The notes under the pieces were generated by a model. That model did not search any database. It worked only from the letters and a program-made list of their open reading frames with translations, and was not told where the DNA came from. Shown one piece after another: positions 51,001-62,147 of a stretch of 64,000 nucleotides of DNA. The stretch spans positions 8,502,600-8,566,599 of the forward strand of contig CM035351.1 of NCBI GenBank assembly GCA_020137815.1, read 5' to 3'. A program made the position numbers and the translations under genes. Every line of letters begins with the position of its first letter. Positions within the stretch are counted from its first letter, which is position 1. The DNA is from Hormiphora californensis. Its lineage: Eukaryota > Ctenophora > Tentaculata > Cydippida > Pleurobrachiidae.

Positions 51001-54000
51001 GAGCCCGGCCCTCGCCAGATATTTTTCTAATTTTCCTCCCTATTTAATCCTGAACAAGATCTCATCATTGATATTTAATTAGGAGACTCATATCGAAAGT
51101 GACAACTTACCGTGCGGCGTGCTCCGCAATCTGTTAGCGTCGGTCGAGTTTGGGTTGTACCAACTTTGTGCCATGAGTCATGATGGAGCACCGCGGTTAC
51201 ACAATACCTACTTCAATTCACCCTGCCCCTCTAGAAGGAACTAATACACTTCACCCCCCCCCCCTACTAGACGGAACTAATACACCCCACCCCCCCCCCT
51301 ACTAGACGGAACTAATGCACTCCCCCCCCTTCTAAAAGAAACTAATTATACACCTCACCCCCCCCCCCCCCCCTACTAGACGGAACTAATACCCCCCCCC
51401 CTACTAGAAGGAACTAATACCCCCCCCCCCTACTAGACGGAACTAATACACCCCACCCCCCCCCCCCTACTAGACGGAACTAATACACCCCACCCCCCCC
51501 CCCTACTAGAAGGAACTAATACCCCCCCCCCCTACTAGAAGGAACTAATACCCCCCCCCTACTAGAAGGAACTAATACACTCCCCCCCCCCCCCCCCTCT
51601 AGACGGAGGGTCATGTGAACGCAGTGGCATGTGATCCCCAGCGTGTAACAGAGTTTGTAACAGTCGGGAAACATGTTCAGTTCTGGGTGTTAGACTCAAG
51701 AGAGGAACTCTCTGTTGCATTAGGATCCATCCCTGCCAAATTTGTGAAGAGGTAAATCATCCGATTCTTTGTCCTTGAAATGACCGTCATATGTTCTAGA
51801 GAACAAGCATAGAAAATTGCAACTCACATTCCACTTCTCTCCCATCTTTCCCTCGTTGCATATTTATCTAAATTTATATATCCCAGACTACTCGAGCAGT
51901 ATACTCCCCCGTTCTCCCCCACGAATTATATTCTGAATAAATGTCATCCCTTTTACAGTATGGGTGGAAATGTTGAGTTTACGTGTGTCTCGTACTCTGA
52001 TAATGGTTTAGTGTATGTGGGTCTGGTGTCGGGACACATTACACTATGGGACCCCCACACTACATCGTGCCTACTACATTGGTCAGCTAGTAGCTTGGAG
52101 GTAGCAGTGATTCGTTACCATGGCGACCACTTATTGTCAGGTGAGTTATTTTCACTGATACATATTCTGGGGAACTGGAATAGTAACACTTAGCCGATTT
52201 GATAAAGTTGTTCTACGAGGGATGAAATAATACCAAGTAAAAAACTTGGTCAAGCTCCAAACACACCTCTGTTTGCAATTTGCATAATTACACCCTTCTT
52301 ATGGTGTGTTCTTTAGAAAACATCTCTCAGAGAAGGGGCGTTGTTATAACGCCTCTAAACACTAAAAGGGATCATGATGCATAACCCACTCTTCCTCTCC
52401 CCAGGTGGAGCGGATAAAAAGTTGAAACTGTGGCTGGTATCAACTGCAGAGGACGATGGAGGGTGTACTGTGTTGTTACAGGATGAACTGCAATTTGATG
52501 GAGCCGTCACATCCTGCCAAATGGACGATCAGTTCAACTTAGGTACACTGGAACATTGTAGGATCAGTCAATTCAGATATCTGATCATGTGCCTTAGCCC
52601 TTAACAATGTGCAAACTATCCAACATGAAGTGTGGTTCGAGTGATGAAATAAAGATCCAAAGTTAATTTTTGGCCATTTGCTGGGGCACGGAATTGCTAT
52701 TTGGTGTTGGACCGGGGCCAGAACCAGGTTAACCGCTGGTTAACCGCGATCATGTTATCTCTGAATGTCAGAACTCAGAAATGTTGCACTGGGATAGATC
52801 TGCAGACAACAGATTCCGAAACTTTTCACATGTTTGTAACGCGCGGCGACACGGCAACTATTGGAAGAAGATTTCAGCAGTCTCTCCACAAGACCGTTTG
52901 GCAATGCCCGCGAAATTCAACCGTCTTCTTCTAATTCTATTTTCATTTGTTGCATGCCCTCTCCGACCCCATTGTCCCTGTCATTATGATTGTGATATCA
53001 CCCTGAAAGGGTTAGTTACACTTGACAGTTGAATTAACCCCTTCTCATTTCCCCAGGAATTGTTGGCACAGTATCAGGAACGCTTCACTACATAAACTGG
53101 GAGGAGAAAACCTCTATACGACTTGTGAGTGGTCATGCAGACACCGTTACCCAAGTAACAGGTGGACCCGGCGATTCCTTTGCAGTGTCAGTTCGCATGA
53201 TGGCAGTCTACGGGTGTGGAATTATGGTATGTATCACTGCAGCTACAGCAGTTTTTTTATACTTTTTAAAAGCACAAAAAGAAACCCTGATCTAACTTGT
53301 TTCATTTTGTTCTTTCGCTCTCGGGACCCCGGTCACCGATAGAGCACTTTTTGTGGAAGGTGAACCAGTCGTGTGCTTTTTTAAAACTCACTTTGTTTCA
53401 GAACCTTTGGAACAGTTTCTGCAATTCCAAGTCCTCGGTGTAGAGTGTACGTGCTGTGCTTATCGGGACGGTGGTCGTCTAACTGCTGGCTACTCAGACG
53501 GGACAATTCGGACTTTTGATTTGGAGGAGTCAGCCATGGTTCTAAAGATAGTTCCCCATTCTTCTCCTGTTACAAAACTCACTTACAGTAGTGACAGTAA
53601 GTTCCAATTTGTGTAGAAAATAGGAATCCTGGGAATAAGTTGCTATCATACCTCCAGGGACTCTCTATTGCACACAAAAGTGTTCCAACACAGACTTGGT
53701 TACCCCCCCCCCCCCCCCCACGCCATGATACTACTTTATTGCGTTGTTGCGACTTGCGTAACCCCTTCTGTAGTGACTAGAATGCCAGACAGTCTTATGA
53801 CACGGTCCAGTTGTTATGCACTTTTAACTCTGACGTGTCTCAATAACTGTCTCGACTTGCTCGACCATCTCCCTCCTTGACTACCTAACTATCTTGATGC
53901 CTCTCTGATTTCCATTTCCTACTCTCCAGTTGTTGAGTAACCAACTCAACAACTCTCCAGGGCTGTCAGAGCATTGGCCTGACCCTATTTTCGAGAACTG

Positions 54001-54884
54001 CCATGGTCAGAGCATTGGCCTGACAACTCAAGGGTGTTTCTAAATTCTAATACTAATAGAACTCTCTCTATCTCTCTCCAGGGTTGGTGTTGCTAGCCGG
54101 GGATAAGACGGGCACGGTGTCCGTTAGTAACGCCGAAACGGGCCTAACCCTACGATTAGTTAGTGAACACAAGAATGGGGCAGCTGTTACTGCTCTGGCG
54201 GTGTCTCCCTTGTGTTCTCACTGGCTTATTGCTACTGCTGATAGGAGGCTGAGTGTGTGGCAGGCATCATGGGTAAGTGATAGACTGGTAGAGCTAAAAC
54301 AGACTACAGTATTCACACTATGCTGTCCCCACTCCCCAGACTACTAGTACTACTGCAATCATAGCCTGTTCTGTATAGAGATCCCAATTCCCAATTCTCA
54401 GTATAGCAGCTACTATTATATCTTCACCACCCACCCTCTCTTCAGGAAGTGGACGATAACAAGTTGAAATGTTGGCTGTCATTCCCAGGGCCTGCATTCT
54501 CCCCCGGTGGTACACCCCAGCCCTCATTTGACAAATTACCCCCCTCCCTGGCAGTATTCTCTCCCCTCGAACGAGATACCCTCCTGTATACCGGGTACGG
54601 GATGTATCAAGGAGGTCACTTTCTACAACTTCATCTCCAAGACCACAACCCGGAAGCTGTCTCTGGCACATTGGGCTGTTAGTATGGTGGTGGTACCTGG
54701 CTCTAATCTCCTTGTGGTGGGCACCCACGATAGGCTGGTGACCATCTTGGACTACACAAGTGGAACTTTCCAGGACTTTGTGGCCCATTGTGGAGAGGTT
54801 GGGGTTGTGAGTTATTGGGAGGGTAAGGGTGTAGTTGTTAGTGGGTCAGGAAGCGCTCTGGCCCTATGGAAACTGAGAGTTTGA
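38063..54884 (+). CDS. WDR90 (POC16) centriolar WD-repeat protein, about 17 exons, with frame breaks
   Basis: Exons: 38063-38179, 38250-38399, 38830-40485, 40697-40851, 42292-43027, 43115-43233, 43586-43856, 44219-44383, 44517-44694, 50725-50841, 51603-51751, 51959-52140, 52405-52542, 53057-53226, 53402-53596, 54082-54272, 54446-54884. They encode about 1,709 residues; human WDR90 has about 1,750. The N-terminus (WQSPYVNVFKHYGVGQWKK, then YIAVPKHNSQSLGLTGQTLF) is the CFA20/DUF667 domain, shared with the doublet protein FAP20. WD40 blades follow (LRVWEL, VRLWSL, ITLWDP). WDR90 binds microtubules in the centriole wall. Single-base disruptions break the frame near 40228, 40263, 40370, 53190 and 54608; every other exon junction is in phase. 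Introns 4 and 9 each contain a GPCR gene. The 87-base segment 43028-43114 has splice borders but is also open in frame. Confidence 0.88.
38548..38606. repeat. 59-base hairpin in WDR90 intron 2
   Basis: GATCGTCCACCATCTAGTTA and its near-complement TAACTGGATGGTGAACGATC around a short GGATCCCGCG loop. Probably a miniature fold-back element. Confidence 0.75.
40857..42037 (-). CDS. Rhodopsin-class GPCR nested antisense in WDR90 intron 4, 3 exons
   Basis: Minus-strand exons 41845-42037, 41597-41741 and 40857-41481 join in frame to 320 residues. TM1 has VGVGINFIMITVFL, TM2 NLTYMNLSVSDLLWSLYG with the conserved Asp, TM3 ends in ITYDRYVAVIIP (DRY motif), TM6 has CFTMSWLPFVILYD (WLP version of CWxP), and TM7 has CLSDPILYAF (DPxxY version of NPxxY). 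The start ATG at 42037 gives a short N-terminus. Ligand is not predictable from sequence; the extracellular loop 2 is His-rich (SHHHHGDHGG). The donor after TM3 is a weak GTTCGT, but only this join keeps the LRYTKRG frame. The stop codon lies five bases inside the WDR90 intron, next to its donor. Confidence 0.85.
42062..42090 (+). repeat. Short repeat family (GCCAATGCTCTGAC), partial copy 4
   Basis: ATGCCAATGCTCTGACAGGG only; it lies just upstream of the GPCR start on the other strand. Confidence 0.6.
43268..43375. repeat. (CT)n microsatellite in WDR90 intron
   Basis: Pure CT run following the donor at 43234. Confidence 0.95.
45321..45749. mobile_element. MITE with about 100-base inverted arms
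   Basis: 429 bases in WDR90 intron 9. Arms start AAATTTAGTCCAAAAACCAA and end in the exact complement; they include GGATGCCCGGGCCCATTTGG. The loop is pyrimidine-rich. The outer arm (AGTCCAAAAACCAATT) resembles that of the TTAA-flanked element at 17768, so they may be related. Confidence 0.8.
45816..46435. repeat. Tandem array, four copies of a roughly 160-base unit
   Basis: Units start with ATAAATATGCAAATAACGG and contain CTAAACGGTGCGAGATACGA, a GGGGGACGACCCCCC hairpin, GACTATTTTGAGTCGGAATA and GGTCAGCCGAAGTGGAAATT. The third unit is slightly shorter. A local satellite or tandemised transposon piece. Confidence 0.9.
46602..46645. repeat. CCCCTCCCGT minisatellite
   Basis: Four 10-base units of TCCCCTCCCG. 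Followed at 46904-46975 by two hairpin-forming copies of GTGGGGGCTCTGCCCCCAC type. Confidence 0.85.
46660..47045. repeat. Dispersed repeat related to 18700-18990
   Basis: Shares GAGTACAAAATTTCA and a CTTGCCAGYGC..TGATCC end with the stretch near 18785-18970. The two copies are otherwise diverged. Likely an old transposon family. Confidence 0.5.
47957..48050. repeat. (CT)n microsatellite
   Basis: Pure CT run in WDR90 intron 9. Confidence 0.95.
48992..49990 (+). CDS. Rhodopsin-class GPCR nested in WDR90 intron 9 (main exon)
   Basis: A 332-codon exon preceded by a good acceptor (TGTATCCACAG, ends 48991). TM1 has FVSGGIGNTAAFFYF (conserved Asn), TM2 ITLTDVVVSVCVVP (conserved Asp), TM3 a conserved Cys in PALCTIWG and the end sequence VLSTTRTILV, where DRY is replaced by TTR. 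TM6 has AVYCIFNVPLVF and TM7 SALNPWLYLWRM (NPxxY). An AATAAA at 50033-50038 follows the stop by about 45 bases. The first coding exon is not settled: the ATG at 48909 opens an acidic N-terminus (MNEYDDDGGDG) but cannot be joined in phase. Ligand unknown. Confidence 0.85.
   Translation, partial: KLILNFGLDFTFGTACLLCFVSGGIGNTAAFFYFKMSRNNVAHTIYKVITLTDVVVSVCVVPVAWCYFSERSPGLLFGIPALCTIWGYTWNIVGRLSIFLVVVLSTTRTILVMKPFYSIKTSWVLLSIALYTLFLLVQLLLNDWLLDASVQYKRLYGECVFYTALKPRYPIIHFIGYTVPFIIPMFVVLVSCVCTVYAIALKPKSNDAHNVILQTSSSRVTKTILIFTAVYCIFNVPLVFDRLFVAVQNLFKGHKDLYEFKFREYYLNFTFSLSVAINSALNPWLYLWRMVNFRSFLRRCVRRAIPHRYNAVDHSCGGPNLAKRGTQETINL
50033..50038 (+). terminator. Polyadenylation signal of the nested GPCR
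   Basis: AATAAA 45 bases after the TGA stop of the sense-strand GPCR. Use of this signal inside the WDR90 intron would be independent of the host transcript. Confidence 0.55.
51231..51602 (+). repeat. Minisatellite of 3'-splice-site-like units
   Basis: Eleven units of about 30 bases, each a poly-C tract followed by TACTAGACGGAACTAATAC (or AGAAGG variant). The array ends exactly at the true WDR90 acceptor, CCCTCTAG|ACGGAGGG, whose first exon bases match the unit. Every unit therefore contains a pyrimidine tract, a TAG and ACGGA. Confidence 0.92.
53961..54025 (-). repeat. Short repeat family (GCCAATGCTCTGAC), copy 5
   Basis: Inverted copy: TGTCAGAGCATTGGCCTGAC, CCTATTTTCGAGAACTG, then GGTCAGAGCATTGGCCTGAC. 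It ends 56 bases before a WDR90 3' splice site (54081). Confidence 0.85.
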
Positions 54885-55139
54885 GACTGAAATCAGACAT
54901 GTGAAATTTTCACATTGTGAAAATCTTTACTTGGAGATTCAGAACCGACTCGGATGTTGAACCGCCAAAGTGTCCTAGCCTGTTCATTTTTTAAATCCCA
55001 TGTGATATATTGGTTTGACACTGCCAGACAGAATGAATATTGAATATGAACAATGGACTAATATTATGGAGCTCCATTGAAATGAGCACTGAGCAGTGTT
55101 CAGAACAGTGTTCAGAACAGATTGAGATATGTACAGTAT

Positions 55140-55857
<718 letters not shown>

Positions 55858-57741
55858 ATGGTGACCTTGATGGGACTCGTTAGTGGACCTGTCAGTGTCT
55901 TTGATAGTGGAGCCGGTTTTCTCCGGTGGACCTGTCTTCTCTGGTGGACTTGTGTTTCGGTGATGGAACTCTCTTTGGCTATGGAACCTCTCCTCGATGA
56001 TGATCCCGTGACAGACTGTTAACTGAGCGCCTGTATGTGACGGGAGGTATCTGTTTGTGTAAGATAAACTGAGCAAGAGGAACAGTTATAGAGTGTTGAG
56101 CGAGATGTGTATTGTGTGAGTAATTTCGAATTATTTGAGTTATGAGAGACTAGGTTCTAGAGAGGTACTGAGCTTAATTCACAGTCATGCCACATCATTA
56201 CCCGCGTATATTTTTCCTTTTGCCTGAGCACGGGGTTGTCCGGTTTGATATGACCCTGATCCTACCTCATTAGATATAGTGTGTGTAGCGAGGCGATATC
56301 CGGATACAACCCTGCACTTAGTTTTTGTTCTGTTACTTTTTGTTCTTGGTCATATGGACTCAGGTCTATCCGGTTGATATGACCCTGCTCCTGCCACATT
56401 AGTGTGACCGTAGTCAGATGATATCCGGATGTACCTGCTCCTATGTCCCAGTAGAGAATTACCCTTTTTGTCACAACCCTAGTGAGTTTTTAGTTTTGTT
56501 TTTATTTTTTCTGCCCCAGTTTGATATTTTCTTCCGATTGTGATCGTGTGTGGAACCGTTAGATGTATTTGGCTGCGTGTGAATTTTGGTATGTCATAAG
56601 GTTGTGACAAGCATTTGTTCTTGTCCATTTCTTGTGAGTTTCCAGCCTGTGTTGTGAGTTGTGAGTCTCCTCGAGAACTGTGAGTTGTGAGAATTCTTGT
56701 GAGATGTGAGCGTGGGTCTGAGTTGTGAGTCAATGAGTGTGATATTGTATAAGTTGGGAGTCTAAGGAATAGTTCATACAGTTTTGGCTCAGTACTATTT
56801 GGCCGCTACACTTTCCTCATACTTTTAGCAGTTTTTATGCTTGTAGTAGTCCTGTCCAGAAATCTAGTATTGTTGTAAATGTAAGCCCTTGAGTTAGCAA
56901 GCACGAGAGTAGTGTGATAATTGGCGTGGTGAACGTTAACTCGCCTTGCCGCTGGCTGTCAGGGTGCCTTACCCACCCGGAACTACGACCTACGGCGAGG
57001 GCCGCGGTGTGCTTGTGCTCGGTATCCTGACCTTCAGTGAGTGTGTTATGTGCACCCTCTGTTTATCACTCTGTTAGTAGCATCCCTACGTCTTTGTCAC
57101 CCCTAGTATGTTTCACTATTTCGCTATATCCCAGTCCCGTGCCGTTCAATTTTATCCCTTCGCAGCAGTGAGGCTCGAGAGTGTGTGAGATTAAGTGCGG
57201 AAAGAACTAAGCAACCGTTAGTCAACACGTTCGACCTACGTTTCGAGTTCATACCTGAACCAGACGTGTTTGTGCGTGGCGTCTTGACTGGCGGAGAGTT
57301 GTTCAATTCTGTGGTTCTGCCTTTATCACACCCCTCTCCTGTGTCAGTGAGTTTACTGTTTGCCCTGTTTCCCCTGTCCTTTGTCACCTCTAGTAAGTTT
57401 CACATTTTATTACTATTCTTGTTCATTCAGTCATGTATTATGTCGAGGTCTGTGTGTGAGATTGTGTGTGAATGGAAGACGCTGTTTTAGCTTTATCGAA
57501 CTTTGATACGTTTCATGTAGATCAATACAGTACTAGATCAGATTTCGTTGAGTTAAAACCCGTCTATAACTGGTACACGTCATAGTATATCTTTGTTGGT
57601 GTTAGTTGGCAAATTTCTGTGTACGTTTTTGCAGTCAAAGAGGTGCTATACGAGGGCTAGCTGTCACGTTCCGTGCATCTTTGGTTGTCTTGTTCTGTGA
57701 GTAAGTTTCTGTCTGTGAGTAAGTTTCTGTCTGTGAGTAAG

Positions 57742-57935
57742 TTTTTTTTGAAGATTTTACGAGCTTTTAAGGATTTTGCGAGTGTTTGAAGATTTTGCGA
57801 GTTTTTCAGGATTTTGCGAGTTTTTGAAGATTTTGCGAGTTTTTCAGGATTTTGCGAGTTTTTGAAGATTTTGCGAGCTTTTGAGGATTTTGCGAGTTTT
57901 GAAGATTTTGCGAGTTTTTCAGGATTATGCGAGTT
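57742..57935. repeat. GATTTTGCGAGTTTTT minisatellite inside the retrotransposon
   Basis: About ten units of GAAGATTTTGCGAGTTTT and CAGGATTTTGCGAGTTTT. Part of the non-coding interior; another internal duplication lies at 56246-56440 (GATATCCGGAT blocks). Confidence 0.85.
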
Positions 57936-58969
57936 TAATGTTAGAGCCGGCTGTTAGGTTATATCTGCAGATTGTCTACATGGTATACCATTGTTTTCCA
58001 GTACTGGATAATTGTCCTGTCGACCCGGGTCCTGCCCTCCTGTTTCATGTTTTAGGCGCCTGTCTAGTTTTCTATTTTCTTTACTCTTTCTTTTGTGTGT
58101 GTTTGTGTATAGTTGAGAGACCTTGATTTTCTGGCGTTTGGAAGGTTTGGATATCTTTGGGTACAGGTAATTGCGTCACCTGTGCTGATTGGTATTCGAG
58201 TCTTGACGCAAACCATTCGCCACGCAAGATTATTTTGGCACCACTCAGCATCTCTCTTTTTCTGGTTTCTATATTTATGCTACTTGTACCGTTAGTTTTG
58301 CGACTTGTCTAGCGATTTCAAAGCCATGGTCCCTATGTCAACTCGGATTACTGATCAGTGCTGGTAGTCATGTGTTATACAGCTCTACAGGAGGGCTTGT
58401 TACTGTTTTGTTTATGTCCTGTTCTTTGAGTTTGTTGTGTTTATTGTCATTTGTCATGTGCTGTCTTTAGTCTATTCGAGTCGTGTCTATGTTTATGATA
58501 TTAGTGATATTGCCAACGCGACGTGTACCAGTGAGATATGTGTTCAGTGAGTTCAGTGCGATCAGTGTGTTCAGTGAGTTCAGTGTGATCAGTGTGTTTA
58601 GGAGTTTAGTGTGATAAGTGAGTGTGTCAAGTAAAGTCAAATGTTTTCCAACCTATAGAAAGAGTGTCCGACCGAGTTTCTGTCTATTATTTACTAGTCA
58701 CCGTTATAGCCCTTTTAGCATTATTAGTTTATTATTTATTTATCCATTATCCGCCACTAATGGTCATTTATCCGTTTTCTAAGTGAGAAGAGTGCCTCTG
58801 ATTATGAAGATTTGGCCTAGTGATTGGTTTTACGGCACACATATTGAATCTTCATGATTATTCGTTCAGAGAAGTGTATGTTTTTGTCTAAGTCACGGTA
58901 CCATGTACGAACCTTCAGAGGGGAGCAGAGGGTGACTCTCACCCCAATGAGGGGGCGTATGTGCACCTG

Positions 58970-59108
58970 TGCACTCTGTTTATATTAGGGCTTGCTTCTT
59001 ATTATATCTGTATTGTCATATTATCAGTCTTGTCATAAAGTCACATATTCATACGTGCATTCACAGAACAAGCCAGAGTGAGATAGAGTGAGATATAGAG
59101 ATAGAGAG

Positions 59109-59200
<92 letters not shown>

Positions 59201-59654
59201 GTTGGCAGTTAAGTCGTGGTGAGACGCTACGTCCGGTTTGGAGTGGTCCCTAATAGGCGCAGCTTCGACCAGTTAGCGTGGCAACATGAATTAACTGTCA
59301 GTCCTTGAGTCTCGCGAGGAGTAGCGCAGAGTTAGAGTGAGATGATGAGAGAAGAGAGAGTTGGAGAGATTTAGAGTTCTAGAGTTGGAGAGATTTAGAG
59401 AGAGAGAGTATTTGGGATAGAGGGAGACAGAGTGAGAGTGAGACCCTGATATAGAGTGAGAGAATAACAGAGAGAGATAATATTATCTGTCAGGATGAAT
59501 TTCCCCGATATTGAGATCAGAGCAGATTGTCACAGTCCTGAATTGCATTGCCGTTAGTGGCCCGTTTAAAATCTGGTAGTCGTACTCGTCAAGAACAAAA
59601 ACATCACCGTCATGGGCATCGATGCAGATTTACCGGACCCCGTCAACAGGGACA
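58970..59654. repeat. Right LTR
   Basis: 685 bases. Same order of blocks as the left LTR; the length difference lies mainly in the GA tract (59100-59197), with a few point differences such as ACTATG versus ACTCTG near the start. Confidence 0.87.
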
Positions 59655-59940
59655 GTATGTGCAAAGTTTTTAAAGTATAATTATGTTGCCTGCTTTCTAT
59701 AGCCATATATTTGTTTCACTGTGTCATTATGTCATCCCCAAAGTATCGATGTGATCGCCCCAACCGATGAAGACCTTTTGCGATTTGACGGCGCGGAAGG
59801 CGCTGTTTCGCAACTGGTTCCATGCAATTCTCCGCCGCGCCGCGCGAAAAAACTTTTTCCTCGCGTTTTTTGTTTATTTTTTATTTGCGACGCACAAAAA
59901 TTTAAAATTTAAAAAAATGAGCGACCTGTAGGGGGCGCGA

Positions 59941-60349
59941 TTAAAGTGTAAGCGAAACTAAAACGAACCCCCTGCGCGGCTCAAATTGAACGTTTTTGGT
60001 CATAACTCCGTCAATTCTTAACCAAATCGCTTAAATTTGGGCTCGTTGGAAAGCCCTGAATGCCCTCTTGCCAATGAACCCAAGATTGTGCAATTTGGTC
60101 AAGAATTGACGGAGTTATGACCAAAAACGACCAAATGTACTTTTTCAGCACTATTTAGCATGTTTTTGGTCATAACTCTGTCAATTCTTAACGAAATTGC
60201 ATAAACTTGGGTTCATTGGAAAGAGGACATTAAGGGCTTTCTAACGAGCTCAAATTTATGCGATTTGGTTAAGAATTGACGGAGTTATGACCAAAAACGT
60301 TCAATTTGAGCCGCGCAGGGGGTTCGTTTTAGTTTCGCTTACACTTTAA
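59941..60349. mobile_element. TTAA-bounded palindromic element
   Basis: 409 bases that fold on themselves almost completely. Arms begin TTAAAGTGTAAGCGAAACTA and end in the exact complement. Inside are repeated GTTTTTGGTCATAACTCCGT and TCAATTCTTAACC motifs. TTAA at both ends (59941-59944, 60346-60349). Confidence 0.8.
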
Positions 60350-60589
60350 AGTCCGTTTCAAGCGACTTGACCCGTAATTCTTGGAATTTGGCGCATTGCG
60401 CGTGTATTTGCAAAGGGGAAATCCCGAATTTCCAGGAATCTCAGGTCAAGTCGTTTGAAACGCACTTTAAAGTCCGTTTCAAGCGACTTGACCCGTAATT
60501 CTTGGAATTTGGCGCATTGTGCGTGTATTTACAAAGGGGAAATCCTGAATTTCCAGGAATCTCAGGTCAAGTCGTTTGAAACGCACTTT
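60348..60589. repeat. Two tandem 121-base hairpin units
   Basis: Each unit runs from AAAGTCCGTTTCAAGCGACT to GTCGTTTGAAACGCACTTT and is itself an inverted repeat. The first directly abuts the palindrome before it. A short internally deleted relative sits at 60881-60921 (AAAGTGCGTTTCAAACGACT and complement). Confidence 0.85.
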
Positions 60590-61376
60590 ATAATCTGGGT
60601 GCCTTGCAGCGACTTTACAGGTGTGCGCTACCAAAAGAGTACACTTAGACCGACTTTTTTCAAACGGCTATAGCCATGCAACCACATGGCCAATTTGAGT
60701 AAACTAAATGGTAACTGATAGAGAATCGATAGGCCTAACCGATAACCCCAAACCAGACCCTAACAGATAGCCCTAACCCGTCGTGCGCGCTAAAACTACG
60801 AATTGTTAGCAATGAAAGGCACCCAGATTTTAACGTTTTCCACCTGTGTGTTACCACAACCCAGGGGCTATAACAGCAGGTAAAGTGCGTTTCAAACGAC
60901 TTGACTTGAAACGCACTTTAGCACATGCTCTTGGTTATTGCATAAATGGGTTAGCACGATCCAGAAATTGATCGAAACCATGTTTAACGAGTCCAGTTAT
61001 ACCTACGTGGAGCGACAGACCGTCCTTCCTAACGAGGTCTGGATCAAATTTCTCTTCGTTTTAACGTCAGTCGTCACTGACGGTAAGAGAAAGAGAAATG
61101 TGATCGTAAGGAGGTGTTGTGATGAGGAATGTAGGTTATGGAGCAGGAGGACGTGATCCTGGATTAGCATCCTCCCACTTGGAAAATATCAGAGACATTT
61201 CTCCTCATCATGTGTTTTATCCGTGTTGGGGCCTCTCACCTCGGGTGGTGTTGTTCCAGGACGCTGATGTACGCTCAAACAGGGTCCATGAGCGGGTAAA
61301 TTTGAGGTTTTTGATAAAATTTGCCTGGCTAGACTGTGTTTCGGGAGGGTTAGAACATAACCCAAGAACGAGCTGC

Positions 61377-61747
61377 ATGATCATATCAGAACGGCACACA
61401 AAAGGAAGTTCCAGTGTGATGTTTGTCCTATGAGTTTCAAGATATCCAGGGCTCTAAATCAGCATAAGCAAATCCATAACAACGGAATTAAACCATACAA
61501 ATGTGAAATCTGTGGAAAAAGGTTTTCTCTGTTGAACGGTTTTAAAAAACATTTTGTTTTACATTCAGGAAAGCATTCAATTGGTTGTGAAGTCTGTGGA
61601 AAAAAGTTTAGTCTGCCACATCACTTGAAAGAACATATGAAGACTCATTCTGGCGAGAAACCCTTTGCGTGTTGTTACTGTGGGAAAATGTTTTCTCAGA
61701 CCTCAAACAGAATCTTTCATGATGCTATCTGTCCTGCGAAACAGTAA
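61377..61747 (+). CDS. C2H2 zinc-finger protein, 3' exon
   Basis: Open frame with a stop at 61745-61747. It begins within a partial finger (HDHIRTAH), then has full C2H2 fingers FQCDVCPMSFKISRALNQH, YKCEICGKRFSLLNGFKKH and GCEVCGKKFSLPHHLKEH, joined by SGEKPFA-type linkers. The last finger, FACCYCGKMF, ends in a C2HC form (HDAIC). Probably a DNA-binding transcription factor or a recently amplified finger gene. Upstream exons are uncertain: an acceptor in CCCAAG at 61376 is weak, and candidate exons lie near 60950-61080 and 61260-61295. Confidence 0.75.
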
Positions 61748-62147
61748 TGTTTGTGTCTTATCATGGTATCGCAGTGCTGGCAAGCAAAACACCTACGAAT
61801 GTTTTGATATGAATTTTTGGGGCCTGGGCTGCCGTTAAATTCGCATTCCCATGATCATAACCGGCTCTTCAATGATCATGATTTATCTTATTCCAAATTA
61901 TGATGCAGATTCAACCATCTGTACTGTGCAAAGCAGAGTCTGTCTCAGACATAGAAGAATTGGGGCAAGAATTGTGTGTGTTTGACCTTTGAAAAAACAT
62001 CACGAAAACGCATCCAGACCCCAAAATTTCAGATCCAGTTTCGCACGTGTTTTTGTGGCCCCGACTATCTTAGATCTAGTTTGAGATAAGAATATATCAT
62101 TGGTCTCTCGATATTTGGCGGTCGAACGGTTAAATTTTTACCGATGT

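Noticed and set aside
50985-51021. tRNA-like T-arm / B box (GGTTCGAGCCCG)
   Set aside because: No matching acceptor 5' strand, D-arm or A box lies at the right distance upstream; at most a SINE remnant.
54318-54788. 156-codon minus-strand frame
   Set aside because: It is antisense to WDR90 exon 17, has no splice support and no recognisable domain.
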